Assembly (NCBI GenBank): GCA_030386875.1
Contig: CM059576.1
Coordinates: 69,315,581 to 69,379,580 of the forward strand
DNA: 64,000 nucleotides
From: Morinoia aosen
Taxonomy: Eukaryota > Arthropoda > Malacostraca > Amphipoda > Talitridae
Direction of reading: 5' to 3'
Numbering within the stretch: position 1 is the stretch's first letter; the number at the start of each line of letters is the position of its first letter. The translations under genes were made by a program, and so were the position numbers. The notes beneath the pieces were generated by a model, which made no database searches, was not told where the DNA came from, and worked only from the letters and a program-made list of their open reading frames with translations. Shown here piece by piece: positions 34,091-46,383 of this stretch.

Positions 34091-36978
34091 TGTTGGGAGT
34101 TTCACTTCCAGATGATTTTAAAATTAGTGAAAATTTTTTTTATTAGAGTTCGGTATCGGACAAAATATTTCAGTATCACCAATAATGGGAATAAATATGC
34201 ATAGATGGATTATTGGTATATAATGGAATGTATTTTTTAGTAGAATTTAAATAATAAATGAGGTTTTCAGTTTTATATGATGAAAAATCGATAGTTCTAT
34301 GAGTTAAAGGTAAACGAGTGAAACATTTTAATGTCCTCAGCAATATAAATACACGAAGATTATAAAATAAATACAACATTATATGTTGCGATCAAATTAT
34401 TCATTAACTATTAAACGTCTTCAACTGGGTTTTACAGAAGAGGGCTCGAATAAAACGAAATTTAAAATTAGAACTTCTATTTTCATAGCAGTAGTTACAC
34501 ACAATATATGAAAGTAATTTCTTTAATAAATACCGTCAGAAAATTGTGTGGAAAGTTGAATGTCATCATACAAACTGGTATTGAATATAACACTTAACGC
34601 AAAAAATATAATTCATATTTACGTGGAAACTCGAAAAAAATGTAAAATTTCACCCTCGACTCACGGTTTTCGGACAGTACTATTAGGATGGATATATTTG
34701 TTTGTCATCCATTATTATCTGCATTGTGGTCACAGTGCGGTGATGTTGGCTGTGCACACACATTTGTTAGATGGCAATCATGTTTGAAGCATTAAGATGA
34801 ACATTCAATGTCGATTATTTCTCTGATATTCTCAAAGAAAATGTGTCCGTAGTGTGTACTTCATAGAGGAAAATCTCCAGCGAATATTATCGAACACTTG
34901 TTCATCTTTAAATGATCTAATAATACGAGTCCCGTGAAAGAGATAATTCAAAAATGCGCTGCGCTCACAAAATCTTAGAGACTGTAGTTTTCTTTTGCAA
35001 AGTATGAATAGTTGAACACCTTTACAGAAATTAAAAAATAAGGTTAAATAAGTTTTGAGTAATTTCTTTTGGATATTCGGGTAAATAAGTTGTGTGTTTT
35101 GAACGTTGTCATGAAAACTTTGTTCATTCGACGCCTATGTTCATTAGCCTGCTGATGAACTAAATTTCAGTTTTGATGATATTACAATGCTGCTTGTTAA
35201 AAAATGAGCTATGAGTAAATATTCATGGCGAACATGGGATAATTGAGCATTTCTGATAATTTGACCATGTCATGTTCTCTACTTGCTGCCTGTTTGAGGC
35301 ATCAAAAATATTTTATCTGAGTAGGAATTTACCAGTTAAGATGTTCGGTTCAACAGGGATTTAGGAAAGTCTAACCATTTCCATGCTCGAGACAAAATTG
35401 AGTATTTGATAATAACTACTATTTTTCGTAAAAACAATTTATATGCAAAAGTTTGATTAGTTCCATACTGTGGTCACCACAACGCCATTGAGCGGTCACG
35501 TTTTATCTGAAGCGAAGTTTTTTTTTGTGCTATTCAACTTTTGTGGTCTGAACATCTGTGCATTTGTCGCCACCGATCCAGCGTTGAGGAAGCGTCGTAG
35601 ACGTCAGGATAGGCAGTTCTTTGTTTATGTTATTGAGCTATTTTGAATTATTTAGTGACTCTGATGACATGAATAAAATAATGTTCAGCCTCGAATAACC
35701 GCTCATGCACCTGGGATTTCATAATTCCACAGGCATTCAGTAATTATCTAGATGAAGTTTTGCAGAAACTTCATTAGTTTGAATAAAAAAAAGGATTCGA
35801 GTGATATTTCGGGCGCTAACTTTTTCGGGCATAAAATGTGAAGAGATTTTTACATGTACTGTATGTAATGATGAAATGTATTCCTACTCCTGGCTCAAAA
35901 TACACATTGTACAACCATTTAGTTCTCAAAATCGCAATACTGATGATGACTTGAATACAACCCACGCTTGCTGCACGCAGCGATGGAGATCACGTGCAGA
36001 TCTCACGCTAATCAAGGCGCTATTTACACTCCTGATAATATCAGTAAATGACTTTTTTCAGACAGTGATGTAGTAAACTGGCTGATATATGTCGGTCATT
36101 TGATGCTTGACTTGGGTTCCATCATGTTATGTTATTGAACAGAGTATTACCCCACGACACCCTTAGTCGCTTAGTCATTTGATCGCGGCTCTAAGGAGTA
36201 ACCCAAGTGAGTCGAATTGATTTATGTTATAATAGACCGTTGATTGCAATTAATAATAAAAATAGTAATAATATTACATCTGACTTCCCGACGTGCTTCC
36301 GTACTACAGTCCAGTAATTTAGCTCATTCCAGTCTGCTGTGTACGTCTCACAAGATCGTACAAAAGTGTAATAACAAAGCATTATAAATGGAAATTGATT
36401 ATCATTGACCACATAAGTGAAGCATTAGTTACTGAGTAAAAACGGTTTGAGAAAGGAACAGCGAAGCTGTCACTAACATTAAACTAAAACCTATATAACT
36501 TAAACATGTTTCCATATTTCCGTGCTTTGAACTCCTTAAATGGAATGCTGCACTTATCATTCATGAATTAACATCATGTCGCATAAATGCCGCACAGCAA
36601 AAATAACCAAATCTTCCTACAGTTTTGATGAGCCATTTTTTCAACTGCAAGTTGGTTAAAACATCAATGCACAGAACACGACGTCTCTGAGGCTCAGAAG
36701 CAATATTAACAGCGACACTAAAATACACAATTAAGCAACAAGGACTCTAGTTGAATAAGAAATTCAGAGATACCACCAGGGCAAATTTTTTCTCAATTAA
36801 GCCAGGAACGACATAACAACTCTTGTGTACGATGCTGTATAACATTTTGTACGTCAGGCAAGTTAAACATTTTAATTTGAAAACTAAACTTTGAAATTTA
36901 AATGTTTATGTGTAATTCCAAGAAAGATTAGAAAAGGATAGATAAATAGCAAGCACTTCGGATAAATATCTAAATAAA
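34091..36978. other. Intergenic, no gene seen
   Basis: Nearly 2.9 kb of AT-rich unique-looking sequence. ORFs are short and carry no recognisable motif. Confidence 0.4.
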
Positions 36979-36984
36979 TTTATT
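36979..36984 (-). terminator. Polyadenylation signal, RING gene
   Basis: AATAAA on the minus strand, about 235 bp past the stop codon at 37221-37219. It is a reasonable 3' end for the RING gene. Confidence 0.4.
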
Positions 36985-37218
36985 TGGCATATTTATCACA
37001 GCAAGAAACTGCTTGAGTCAACAAATTATTCGGTTCGTCGTTAAAATAACGCCATCGGTCTTGGCTCCAACGCGATACAGACAACACAGGAGTACACAGT
37101 TTACTTCTTAATTTAATACAGCTCGAAGCAAGCGGTTGAGCCTGTCGTAATTAGTCGTTAAAGGCCACGATCATCATCACGAGAAGGTCAGAGGGTATCC
37201 ATACTTCGGGTTCAGTTA

Positions 37219-37384
37219 TCAGTACAACCTAAAAAGATACTTGAGGCAGTCCGAAGTCTGCGACCAGAAGTCCTCGTCCAGCTGAGGCGCAGAGTTGCCG
37301 GCTTCCAAGTGCTTCTGGTACTCCACCAGCGGAGACTTGCTCATCCAGAAGCTGTTGCCGACACCTCATACCGGACACGGGCAA
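37219..37384 (-). CDS. RING gene, terminal exon with in-frame TGA
   Basis: A strong acceptor (TTCTTCTTCCAG) ends at 37385. The phase inherited from the previous exon (one leading base) gives HCPCPV, then TGA at 37368-37366, then GVGNSFWMSKSPLVEYQKHL and a plausible C-terminus ending KYLFRLY with stop at 37221-37219. The TGA falls exactly where a CPVC motif would supply the eighth zinc ligand of the RING. Sense-like sequence continues for about 48 codons after it. This could be selenocysteine, stop-codon readthrough, a recent nonsense allele or a base error. A weaker AG inside the exon (GGATGAG, about 37340) keeps the frame and avoids the TGA, but drops the last cysteines. Confidence 0.6.
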
Positions 37385-38270
37385 CTGGAAGAAGAACATT
37401 GCAAACTTATTCTTTCCAATCCTACTATAGGGCCTGGAAGGAAAAATCAGACCTTAATGTCAACTATCAATAAGTGAGTCTCACAGAACACTAGTTCCAC
37501 CAGATGTCATTTGATGACTGCAAACAGGAGTTAACGTGCTGCGTAGCATCGTTTCTATATTAATGCAGATTTCAAATAGTACCAAGTTGATTAGTGTTCG
37601 TCAGGTCATTCAGTGTACATATGTTTTTTAAACGCAAGTTAATTTTTGTGTTTTGTTGATGAAATTTGCGCAAACAGCTCATCTGACAAATACTAAAAGA
37701 CTATGACAAAATAAATGCTGCTTCTTTGTTTATCGAGGAACAGGAGACAGCAGGACAAAATTCATCAATAAGCCTTGACATTGGAACTGCGTAAGTCATA
37801 AATTTGAAAAAATAAACAATGAGCTTTGTTTTAGTTCACTCGGTGGCACTAATGAACTAAATTTTTATCAATAATATATTGAACGAAGCCCTCAAAACCA
37901 GAAAATAAAATTATTTCGAATCCCTCTCATTTTTCAGGCCTATAAAATTGAAAATGTTTTCCTTTTCTGTACCGAAATTAGTATATATTGAATCAATATG
38001 CATTTTTAATAATAATTAATGTTCTTTGGAGCAGATACGAAGTAGTGGGTTACTTATAGTCTGATAAATCTCATCATCAACAACAGAAAAAAATGTCACA
38101 CTTAAAAATTGTGGTAAACACGATGAAGTATCGAAAAAACTATTTGAATTAAATAGTATCTACCATTTTCACTCTGTGCTTAATAAGACATGGATGCAGT
38201 GAACACCTGGTGCCTAATTTCCCTGCAGGTAGTTGACAATAACAGAAAACTCGCTTAGCGAATAACTCAC

Positions 38271-38938
38271 TGCGGCATGAGGCGGCCGGGGGCGCAGCGG
38301 TCGCAGAAGAGATGGCGACAGCTCGACAGCACGCAGAACTCGTCGTCGTCCTGAATGGCGTCCTGGCAAACTGCGCAGGTCTTCGGGGTCCCGCAGCCCA
38401 GCATATCCTCTACCGTAGAGCAAAGCATGATGGGCTGCTGGAGGGGACTGATGGCAAAAGCCCCTTGCAGAATCAAAGGGAAGACCAAGCTGGCTACCAG
38501 ATTCTGCATGTGGACGGCGCTGTAGCAGGTGGTCCTGCCGTGAGGGTCGTCAGCCACGACGGAGCGCATCTCCTCACACAGGGGGTCGCAGAGCTGCACG
38601 TTGTAGAGGAATAGAAACCTAGCGACGTCCCTCAGGTGAGCGATGGCGTTCCCGTCGTAGAGTAGAGGCGACGTAATGCGCTCGAGGATAAGATTAATGC
38701 CTTCAACAACGTTCAAAACGTACCATTTCATCGACCGTACGAGAGGATAAGGAGAAGTCGGGGTGTACCCAGCATAGATACTATCAGCGCCCTCTAAAAC
38801 AACGGTCAGCACGGACACCAGGGCCCCCACCTGACGCAGGGATGGACGCGAGAGGGCGGTGCCCATGACTCTCCGTAGCTCGTGGAAGCACATCGGCGGG
38901 ACGAGGTGCTGGTGGCTCCGTTGAGCTGCGGCGACGTC
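38271..38938 (-). CDS. RING-type E3 ubiquitin ligase candidate, main exon
   Basis: This 668-bp exon has acceptor TTTTATTTGTCTACAG and donor GTGAGT. It is open throughout and starts DVAAAQRSHQHLVPP. Its GC content is much higher than the surroundings, as expected of conserved coding sequence. About 180 mostly helical residues (VRSMKWYVLNVVEGINLI...) precede a RING signature. CAVC supplies ligands 1-2; then come CRH, FC and DRC in the order C3-H4-C5-C6. Ligands 7-8 must come from the next exon. RING domains recruit ubiquitin-loaded E2 enzymes. The protein family outside the RING is not recognised. The phase is 0 at the start and two bases at the end, both compatible with the flanking exons. Confidence 0.8.
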
Positions 38939-40778
38939 CTGTAGACAAATAAAATTGTTTAGTAAATGGTCGACAACTTGCAGTGCCGGGAAGAAAATAG
39001 AGACAATAATGTTTGGTATAATCTGGGGTATTAGGTTGCTGTGTACAAATACTCAGTGATCAATTTATCATTTATTTCTAGACAAAATTTCAAATTGTCT
39101 GTTTTCCAGGTTTAAAGTTTTACAAAAAAATTATCTTGATGTTTTCTCCTTCTTCATTTTTCCGTTTAATAAAATTGAAAACATAGTTGTTTTTCATTTG
39201 ATTATCCACACATAAATTCCAAAAAATATGAACAATGTGTGAACATGCGTTAAATTGAATGAGATTACTATTTCATACATAACTTGTGCATTGCAAAAAG
39301 AGTTTCATTTAGAAAAAAATGTTAAAATTTGGTCAAGGAATAATGAAGTGGTTTTAATTGTTAAAATAATTCGCTCCTTCGAGAATAGATCCAAAAATAG
39401 AAAGATGAATTGGAAATAAATATCTAACTATTCATTACAAACATTTTGAAAGTAAATGAGCCGAAAATTTTTTCACTGCTATTTGATGTAAAAAAGACCT
39501 TCAGTTATGGAATGAAGTTAATTATAGAGTGTTAAAATTTAAAAAACAATACCGATGCAAATGCAACATTCAAAGTAACACAGCAAATGGCAGGCATTCT
39601 CGGGGAATGCTTTAAGAACAGTTATTTGTGACATGAGTTCAAACTAAACAGAAAATTTGAGGGGAAATCGATAAATTTACAATCATTTTTCTTCTGGAAA
39701 TGAAAAGTTTTCAATCGAGAATTTTTCAGACTTTGGTTTTTTTTAATGGGCGTGAGTATTTACTGTAATATAAAAAGTGTTCACTACCATAATAGGATTG
39801 TTGTTGATGAGAGTAGAACGTTTGAAAAATTTCAAAAGTATCCCTCGAAAAATAAAATTACTGATATTTGAAAACCTGAATTCTCGGTAAGAAATAGTTA
39901 TCAGGAACTTAGAAAAGACAAGAGGTATGATTTACCGACTGCTTCTGCGGTTCATATTTTACATATGACTCATAACAAATACTCTAACATTGTAAAAAAT
40001 AAACGTTAATATCGTAGCGCTAACCTTATTTAATACTTTCAAACCTTATTTTTCTTTATATGAGGTGCAAAATAATGAAAATTCAAATTTGGTCAACTCA
40101 TAAAGACCTAATCTTCTCAATTTTTGCACGCAGAACCTTCTCAGTCCTGACACCAACCCACGCAACCAACCCACTGAACTTTCCACTAATTAATCAATTA
40201 ATAGAAAGAACTGGAGCTGTAACTCCGGAATGGAATTTAATAAATTAATTTACCGGTCAGTTTGTGAATGGTTTCGATGAGTCATTAGAAATACAATAAA
40301 TTTTCTCAAAACCAATGTTGAACCACAAAAATTTGTACTGATCACTCAAATGAGCATTTGATGAGTTTTATTAAATATGAGAACTAGTTTACTGTTTAGT
40401 TGAGCATTGTGACACTGGGACCGTCAATTGAAGAAATTATCAAAATTTGTTTATGTTCTATCTCGTAATATCTTCAATATCAGTCACACAAATGCAATCA
40501 ATTTTCCTTGTATTACAACCACGTGGGGACTACATTTGCAATATATCAACTGGCATAGAAATATAAATTAAAACTTCCGGTGTTAAAATTTAAGTTCATT
40601 GGCAGGTAAACTCTCCCACACCGCTTGTACTACCTTTACGCGTATTCTATGTCAAAGCATAATATCGCCGCGTACCATGAACACTGCTGTTAATTTAAAT
40701 TTTATGGAAAAATACTAAGTGAGTAACCTCATCGTCTGAAATGAACACCAATTGTCAACAAATGATGGTTACACTCAC
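38939..40778 (-). other. Intron of RING gene
   Basis: 1.84 kb, AT-rich, bounded by GTGAGT and TACAG on the minus strand. No other feature is seen. Confidence 0.6.
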
Positions 40779-40936
40779 CATACTCAGATAGGCCTTCTCA
40801 TCTTCAGGGGATACAACGCCCAAAATGGAATGGTCCACTTCACGGATGAACTCCCAAATCTTCCGCCGGTTCACAGCAGACCAGCTAGCAGCGGAAGAAG
40901 CAGGCTGCTCAATCACTCTATGTGCAGCTGTTGGTC
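40779..40936 (-). CDS. RING gene, upstream exon
   Basis: This 158-bp exon on the minus strand is open with two leading bases. It encodes PTAAHRVIEQPASSAASW, then a motif-rich stretch RRKIWEFIREVDHSILGVV ending EKAYLSM. The GTGAGT donor leaves phase 0, so it joins the exon at 38938 exactly in frame (M-DVAAA). The acceptor (GAGAGTTTTAAAG) is weak, so its 5' edge is less certain. Earlier exons carrying the start codon must lie at higher coordinates or are not recognisable here. Confidence 0.65.
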
Positions 40937-41444
40937 CTTTAAAACTCTCAAAGTTTCTTGCAATAACTTTGATGCAATAACTTGCAAAAACTTTGATGTC
41001 TAGATACTAGTATGTCATAAAAAATTTCGAACTGGCAAAAACATTTTTTTTCTCACAAAACGCTGATCACTGTAGCACACGTGTTGTTTGGAAGGCTGCT
41101 CAGTTCAGACCGTCTTAAAAATCAGGAGCTTGGAGGTACCAGGCCTTCGATTCCATCCATTAAGCTGTTTTTTCGTTATGTAATCCGATATCTTCCATTC
41201 ATCGAGTGTTCCGCACTATTGAAAAAGGGACGATTCGTCACGGCTGCCATCGGTCGTATATTGATTCAAAAATTTTAAAATTCATGTTTTTAATGAAATG
41301 GTCGTTATGCAAACAATGTTCTCTTATAAATGAGTTAGATGGCTTAGTCAGATTATTGCCCGTACGAGAGGAGACTCACCTGTGTTGTGCACACCTCACA
41401 AATTATAATTGGAGCCCAGTTCTACCACTGTAAGACTCTTTTTC
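40937..41444. other. No supported feature
   Basis: Contains a local duplication (CAAAGTTTNTTGCAA-like text near 40945-41000) and chance ORFs only. Upstream exons of the RING gene could lie here, but none is convincing. Confidence 0.3.
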
Positions 41445-43562
41445 TTTACTTTTACTCATTCCAAACTAAAATGTCCTTTCTTGGAATCAATTACTGCATT
41501 ATTCAGCGCATCTCATCCCAGAATTAGGTCGTAATTATACTGACCGTCTTTAATCTTCAAATCACTTGTATTTAATACCATCTGATTGGGTAACGTAATT
41601 GTTAGGTCCACTTCACTCGTAACATTTCTCATAGAATTAATACCCCTAATGCTCAAATTATTCGGTTTCAATTCTTCATTAAGGCACGTGATTTTACGGT
41701 AACTAATGAGGCAGTTATCGCTGCCGCTATCAGTTAGAGCACTTAATAACTGATCGTTACTTTTTAAAATAAATGTCGTTTTCTGTGATTTCCTGATTGA
41801 GACAAAATTACCACATTCTTTTCTCAGACGAACTGGTGCCTTCACTTCATATGTCGTCATTATCGTTGTTGCTTAGCAAATCAGCTGATTGTACTGGTGG
41901 TCCATTTTCGGTCAATTCCTGTTCTCTTAAAAGAGTGAATTTGTTTTTGCATTGAAATAATGGATCTAAAAATTCGTGCTTTGTCGACTCGGTCGAGGTA
42001 TCTGGATTCTCTAGTGCCACAACGTTGGGTTTTAAAAAGGTATTCGGCGTACCTTTGGGCAAGGTCGAAAAGCACTTCTTACAAGCAACAGACACACCAC
42101 TATCTACATTACCTATTGTTAAAAATCATCATTTCCTTTCTCGGGACTCTCTGCTTCATGTACGTCAGGTCGACCGCGGCTATTACCGCCTCTGTTTTTG
42201 TTACGTTTGAATCTCTGATACTCTCGAATATCGTCTCCTGAAGCTTTAAGTCACGAACAAAATGCCCTTCATGCCCACACATATAGCAGGGACCACTAGT
42301 TCGGCTAGGTTTGCACAGTAAACAGTAAACTTCGCGTTACAGTAAACTACAAGGGGGATTTACATGTCCTGCATTGTTGCACAGGCTACAGAAGACAGAC
42401 CTTTTTGTTTTGTTTCCAAAATTGTTAGAAAATTGTCTGGAGTCATCTGCTCGGACTGCATGACATTCAAGGGAACCTATGGCTCGGTCGCCAATATATC
42501 CTATGGTTCCAGGAGGTCTAACGTTTCTGAACCATGGTCTGAAGATTCGGCGCCCCTGATAACGGCGGTTATTGTATTCAGAGGCATAAAAACCTCGCTC
42601 ATGTCAACGAGGTGCCTGCAAGTCACTTTCTATCTCGTTCGAAACGTTAACGAGGTAAGTTTTCGGCCATGGTAAGGGTTCACTGCAATTATTAGTTTAC
42701 TTTCCCGATAGTTACGGACTGTCGCAAACACGCGAGCTAAGAGCACTTTTGAGATACTGAGGGGTTTTCAAAAAAAAACTTTTTGAAAAATTTTCATCAG
42801 GAAGTGGTGCTAGCACCGTTATAGCTAGACTCAAATCATTAAAGTCACCTGCAAACCTCTTCAACTCGCCTTGATTCGTACTTGCGCTAACAAATGGGTG
42901 CCTCTGGAATGCAACGTCAGAGCTGGTCAATAAATGCTCGGACAGTTTCTTAATTTTAGCGAAAGCAGTTACTAATTGTGCCGCGAGACATACATTTCTT
43001 ATGAAACGCAGTTGATTTAGACCCCACTAGTGCGTGTACAGGTTTCTCGCTTTTAGAAATATAGACATCGAATATTTATACTACTTTATTGATTGAGTAG
43101 TGTAAATCATTATTTACTAATTTAGTTACGATGGAGTTGAAATCCCCAAGCTGTTTGTGTGCCGAACGTCCTAACAGTTCTTTCTTAGTCAGATACGCTT
43201 TTAGATTTGATATGTTGGTTCAAAATGATTTGCTCTCCCAGAATTCGGGATCCTCCATTCCCTTACGGCTCATGAAAAGTAATTCAGAATGTGACAAAAA
43301 GCACTTGATCTAGGCATTGCCGCAGTTAATTCCCTATCGAATGCTCTGCTTACAGTTGTTGTGACACTTGGGGTAATATAGTCGTCACTGTGGTCACAGT
43401 ACTCGCTCCAGCCGCGCTGGTTACGAGAGTTTCAGGCATATTTGCAGGTCTGCTTACCCGATTGTTATTTGTTTGATGTCTAGATACTGATACCCTTCCT
43501 CAGGACGTCTGCACTGAGGCTGATCGAATGAACTTCTGATCCCCTGAATCACTACCACACAT
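41445..43562 (-). pseudogene. E3: decayed gag-protease remnant related to E1 and E2
   Basis: The gag start MCGSDSGDQKFIR lies at 43562, with an early TGA at 43502-43500 and later frameshifts. A capsid piece at about 42900-42730 (ELKRFAGDFNDLSLAITVL) matches E2 ELKKFVGD and what follows. A zinc-knuckle-like CYMCGHEGHF lies near 42285. The protease piece at 41860-41513 holds DSGSDNCLISYR and YNYDLILG. The next codon of the conserved LGRDVL block is TGA instead of Arg, and similarity fades at about 41445. There is no RT, no LTR and no small ORFs, so only the 5' third survives. Its sequence differs from both complete elements, which indicates a third lineage of the same group. Confidence 0.8.
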
Positions 43563-43620
43563 TTAAAAAATATTACTTAACTTCGCAACACAATTTTAAC
43601 ACAATCTAAAAAAAAATAAT

Positions 43621-43892
43621 GAAGGCATCTACGGATATTTCCAATCAAGCATGATACATATCACCTTGTACATTGGATTTTCAAATGCCTTATAACTAAC
43701 GCCAGGACGCCATGACGCTTTCCCCCGGTCAAGACCGGTACCCATTTCAGACACCTGGGTAGAGTGGGGTATTGTGCTTGGAATTTTTCTCCTATACCCA
43801 ACAGAGAAAATCGCCACCGCCAGCGCCGAGATTCGATCCCGGGTCTGCCGCACGGCGGCAGAACCCTCTAGCCACAGGGCTATGGCGAGCAC
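43621..43892 (-). repeat. tRNA-derived SINE, copy a
   Basis: On the minus strand this shows a tRNA-like head with an A-box-like TAGCCCTGTGGCTAGAGG and a B-box-like GGATCGAATCTCGG, followed by a body of about 200 bp that ends at a run of T. A second copy at 55622-55903 shares the body almost base for base. The element lies about 60 bp beyond the E3 gag start. Confidence 0.75.
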
Positions 43893-46038
43893 TAACAGTA
43901 GCACAAGTGAAAATTTATTCAATAGTGACTAAAACAATAAAAAGAAAGGTACAAATCAAAATCACTTCCAGTAACACTCCTATGAAAAATAAAAAATAGC
44001 TGCAGCTACTCATTTTATAAGACAGCTTCAAACCCGGGAAAAAACCGTGCTCCAAAACAGAGCGAATACAGTATGATAGTTTGCCGCAAGCGTCTCGTGG
44101 TTACTGACTGCAGAGTGCGGCCTGGGAACCAAGATTTTTATCGAAACTTAAAAAATCTATCATATTGTATGACTTTTTGCATTTTCAATACATTCTAGAA
44201 TTTCTTTTTATGTATGACAGTTGAAAGACCCTTGATGTTGCACACGTTGAAGAGTGTAAAGGTTTGGAATCACACAGGAATCTCCAGTGAATCAACCCTT
44301 TGTCTACGAAAACTCCAATAGTTCAGGAAGAAGTTTTCAGGGATGAAAGCTATCAACACCCTACAATATAAATGAAATTGTCCCAGCGTGGGTCTTTCCT
44401 ACGTAAATTATAGTCCTTTATTAAATAGAAATTAGGCTCTTGTAAAAAGAATGTTTTGTGGGAAAAATCCCCACAGGGTGTACGTGAGGTTAACATTTTA
44501 AATTGAATTCTTGTTTTTTTTTTGTCTCGGTGCGTGTTTCCTCGGAGGTGTTTTGCCTTGTTAGAGACAGGTTCGCTTGCCATCGCCGGGAATGGACGCT
44601 TCCTGGCCTCTGGTCTCCTGCTCGTACTACCTGTTTCGTCAGACCTTCTCTCTGTAAGGGCGATCGTATGTGGCGCTGGTGGTTGCTCGTCCTCGTAACG
44701 TACGTTCCTTCGCTGTGGCTTTGGTTGCGGAGTCGCTGGAGTTTGTTTGTTTCTTTATATTGTCATTATTTATTGAAGTTGGTTTAGAATTGTTAATTGG
44801 GGTATTTGGTTGTGAATTAGGTTACTTTACTTGAGCTCGTCTCTCTATTCGCACTCCCAGCTCTCTTGCTTAAAAGTGTTATTCGCACTTGGTTTGCTAG
44901 GGAACGACTTGACTGTCCTCAACTTCGGGACACTTGATCTCGTTGAATTACTTGACATCTTGACTTCTTGACCTCTTGACTAATTGCATCGTCATCCATC
45001 ACTTTGTTCTGCAAGTTAACACACTGAGGGCACCATTTCCTTAGGTGGGTATAGAATAATTAACGTAAAGATAATAACTGAACATAATAGCATTTATTTC
45101 GTTGACATTTTACTGCTGGCTCGTCCACTTTCAATATACTTATCGTTTTTTCGCTTTGCTCACATAGTATCCGTTTGGGAGCTGTCTCTGCTCGTCAACT
45201 GGGTCTACGGTTGCAGCAGCCGCTAGTTACAAGGTACTAATGTCTGACCTTTGAACTTTGCTTATTTGTTATTCGACCAATAATTGAATTCATCATTACT
45301 ATTATTACCGTCATTGCGATCTTTCCTAAGCCTTCATAATTTTTTCCAGCTACTCTAGCGATCGCCCAGTTGTTTACGAGCGGTGCCTCCCTTGGACCGG
45401 CTGAGTAAGTGTGCCAAGCAGTCTTCCAATCGGCTACACCACGGCGAGGACGACGACGACCGTCCGTTACTGTCGTCACTGTCCGTCCATTAGTCGCAGG
45501 ACGAGAGGGGTCACAGCGTCTGCTAGTCAGCTAGACGCTAACCGTCCGTGGCTGTCCGTTTTGTACGGACCTGGAGAGGGGCTGGCAGGTGTTCAAGCCA
45601 CAAGTGTTAAAGGCCGTTGGCAAGCGACCTATTTTTGAATAATTCTTCAATCCGGTTTTAACTTACGGCGCAGTCGGCACGAGGTGCTACGGGGCCCGCC
45701 GTGTGCCGCCGACGTACCGTTGTTGTGCGTTCATCGTAAAATTTAAACTTGTTGACGGTCTACGAATTATGAAAATAAAGAAACTTAACGAAACCCATTG
45801 TCTAAACTTGGTATTTAATTAAGGTCGAAAATTGTGTTTTTTGTGTTGGATGCCAAGATCGCCTTCCTTTGACTTGGTTATTTTAACATTGTTTTAAGAA
45901 GCGCTAAATATAAGCGTGTTTTGTTTCTTAAATAAAATTATTGGTTGATCTTCCTGTTTTGATATTTGCACCTGATCTCTTCATGGCGACTTATTTAGTG
46001 AAACCCTCAGTTTTCGCCATAGTTTAACGGAAAATTTT
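43893..46038. other. No gene seen, possible old LTR sequence
   Basis: About 2.1 kb. The part at 45350-45720 is richer in G and C, with CGTCCGTTACTGTCGTC-type short repeats. An AATAAAG near 45774 and TGGTGCCCTCAG on the minus strand near 45020 could be LTR or primer-site leftovers. I cannot find a paired LTR or an ORF, so this is only a suggestion. Confidence 0.25.
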
Positions 46039-46143
46039 TTAACGAGATTAATGTCCATAGTTAAGAATTATGAACATTTATCTCGTTAAGCATAATTAAG
46101 AATGTCCATAATTAAGAATTATGAACATTTATCTCGTTAAGCA
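46039..46143. repeat. Duplicated palindrome next to E2
   Basis: TTAACGAGAT at 46039 pairs with ATCTCGTTAA ending at 46089, and the 51 bp between and including them can form a long imperfect hairpin. About 40 bp of it is repeated in direct orientation at 46102-46143. The second copy ends 30 bp before the E2 LTR. Confidence 0.65.
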
Positions 46144-46172
46144 GTCACAGTTAAGAACTAAACTATTCATAG

Positions 46173-46366
46173 TGTGCAGGATCATGTGCACTCATGTAGG
46201 GCAAGGTGAAACACAAGTGGCTTGGAGAAGATTTACTGTCCAGATGTTGGCGGGAGGATGGATATTGACGGAATGCGCCCCTAGGCTTCGATAAGAGCAG
46301 CCTTATAGGTGTCACAGATACAGGTAGGCATGTGCGGAGATGTCATGTGATAGACATGTGCGCACA
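46173..46366 (-). repeat. E2 3' LTR
   Basis: 194 bp; in element sense it starts TGTGCGCACA and ends CCTGCACA. Identical by eye to the copy at 55087-55280. The first seven bases TGTGCGC are also the start of the E1 LTR. Confidence 0.93.
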
Positions 46367-46383
46367 TTAGTCCCCCTCATTTT
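46367..46383 (-). promoter_or_regulatory. E2 polypurine tract
   Basis: In element sense AAAATGAGGGGGACTAA stands directly before the 3' LTR. It shares TGAGGGG with the E1 tract. Confidence 0.65.

Noticed and set aside
37690..37793. Open plus-strand stretch ending at a GTAAGT donor
   Set aside because: The frame looks protein-like, but no acceptable acceptor or start codon lies upstream in phase.
38312..38614. 100-codon plus ORF opposite the RING exon
   Set aside because: Antisense shadow of the GC-rich coding exon.
45010..45780. Possible solo LTR (TGGTGCCCTCAG, AATAAAG, GC-richer core)
   Set aside because: No partner LTR, TG/CA borders or target duplication could be found.
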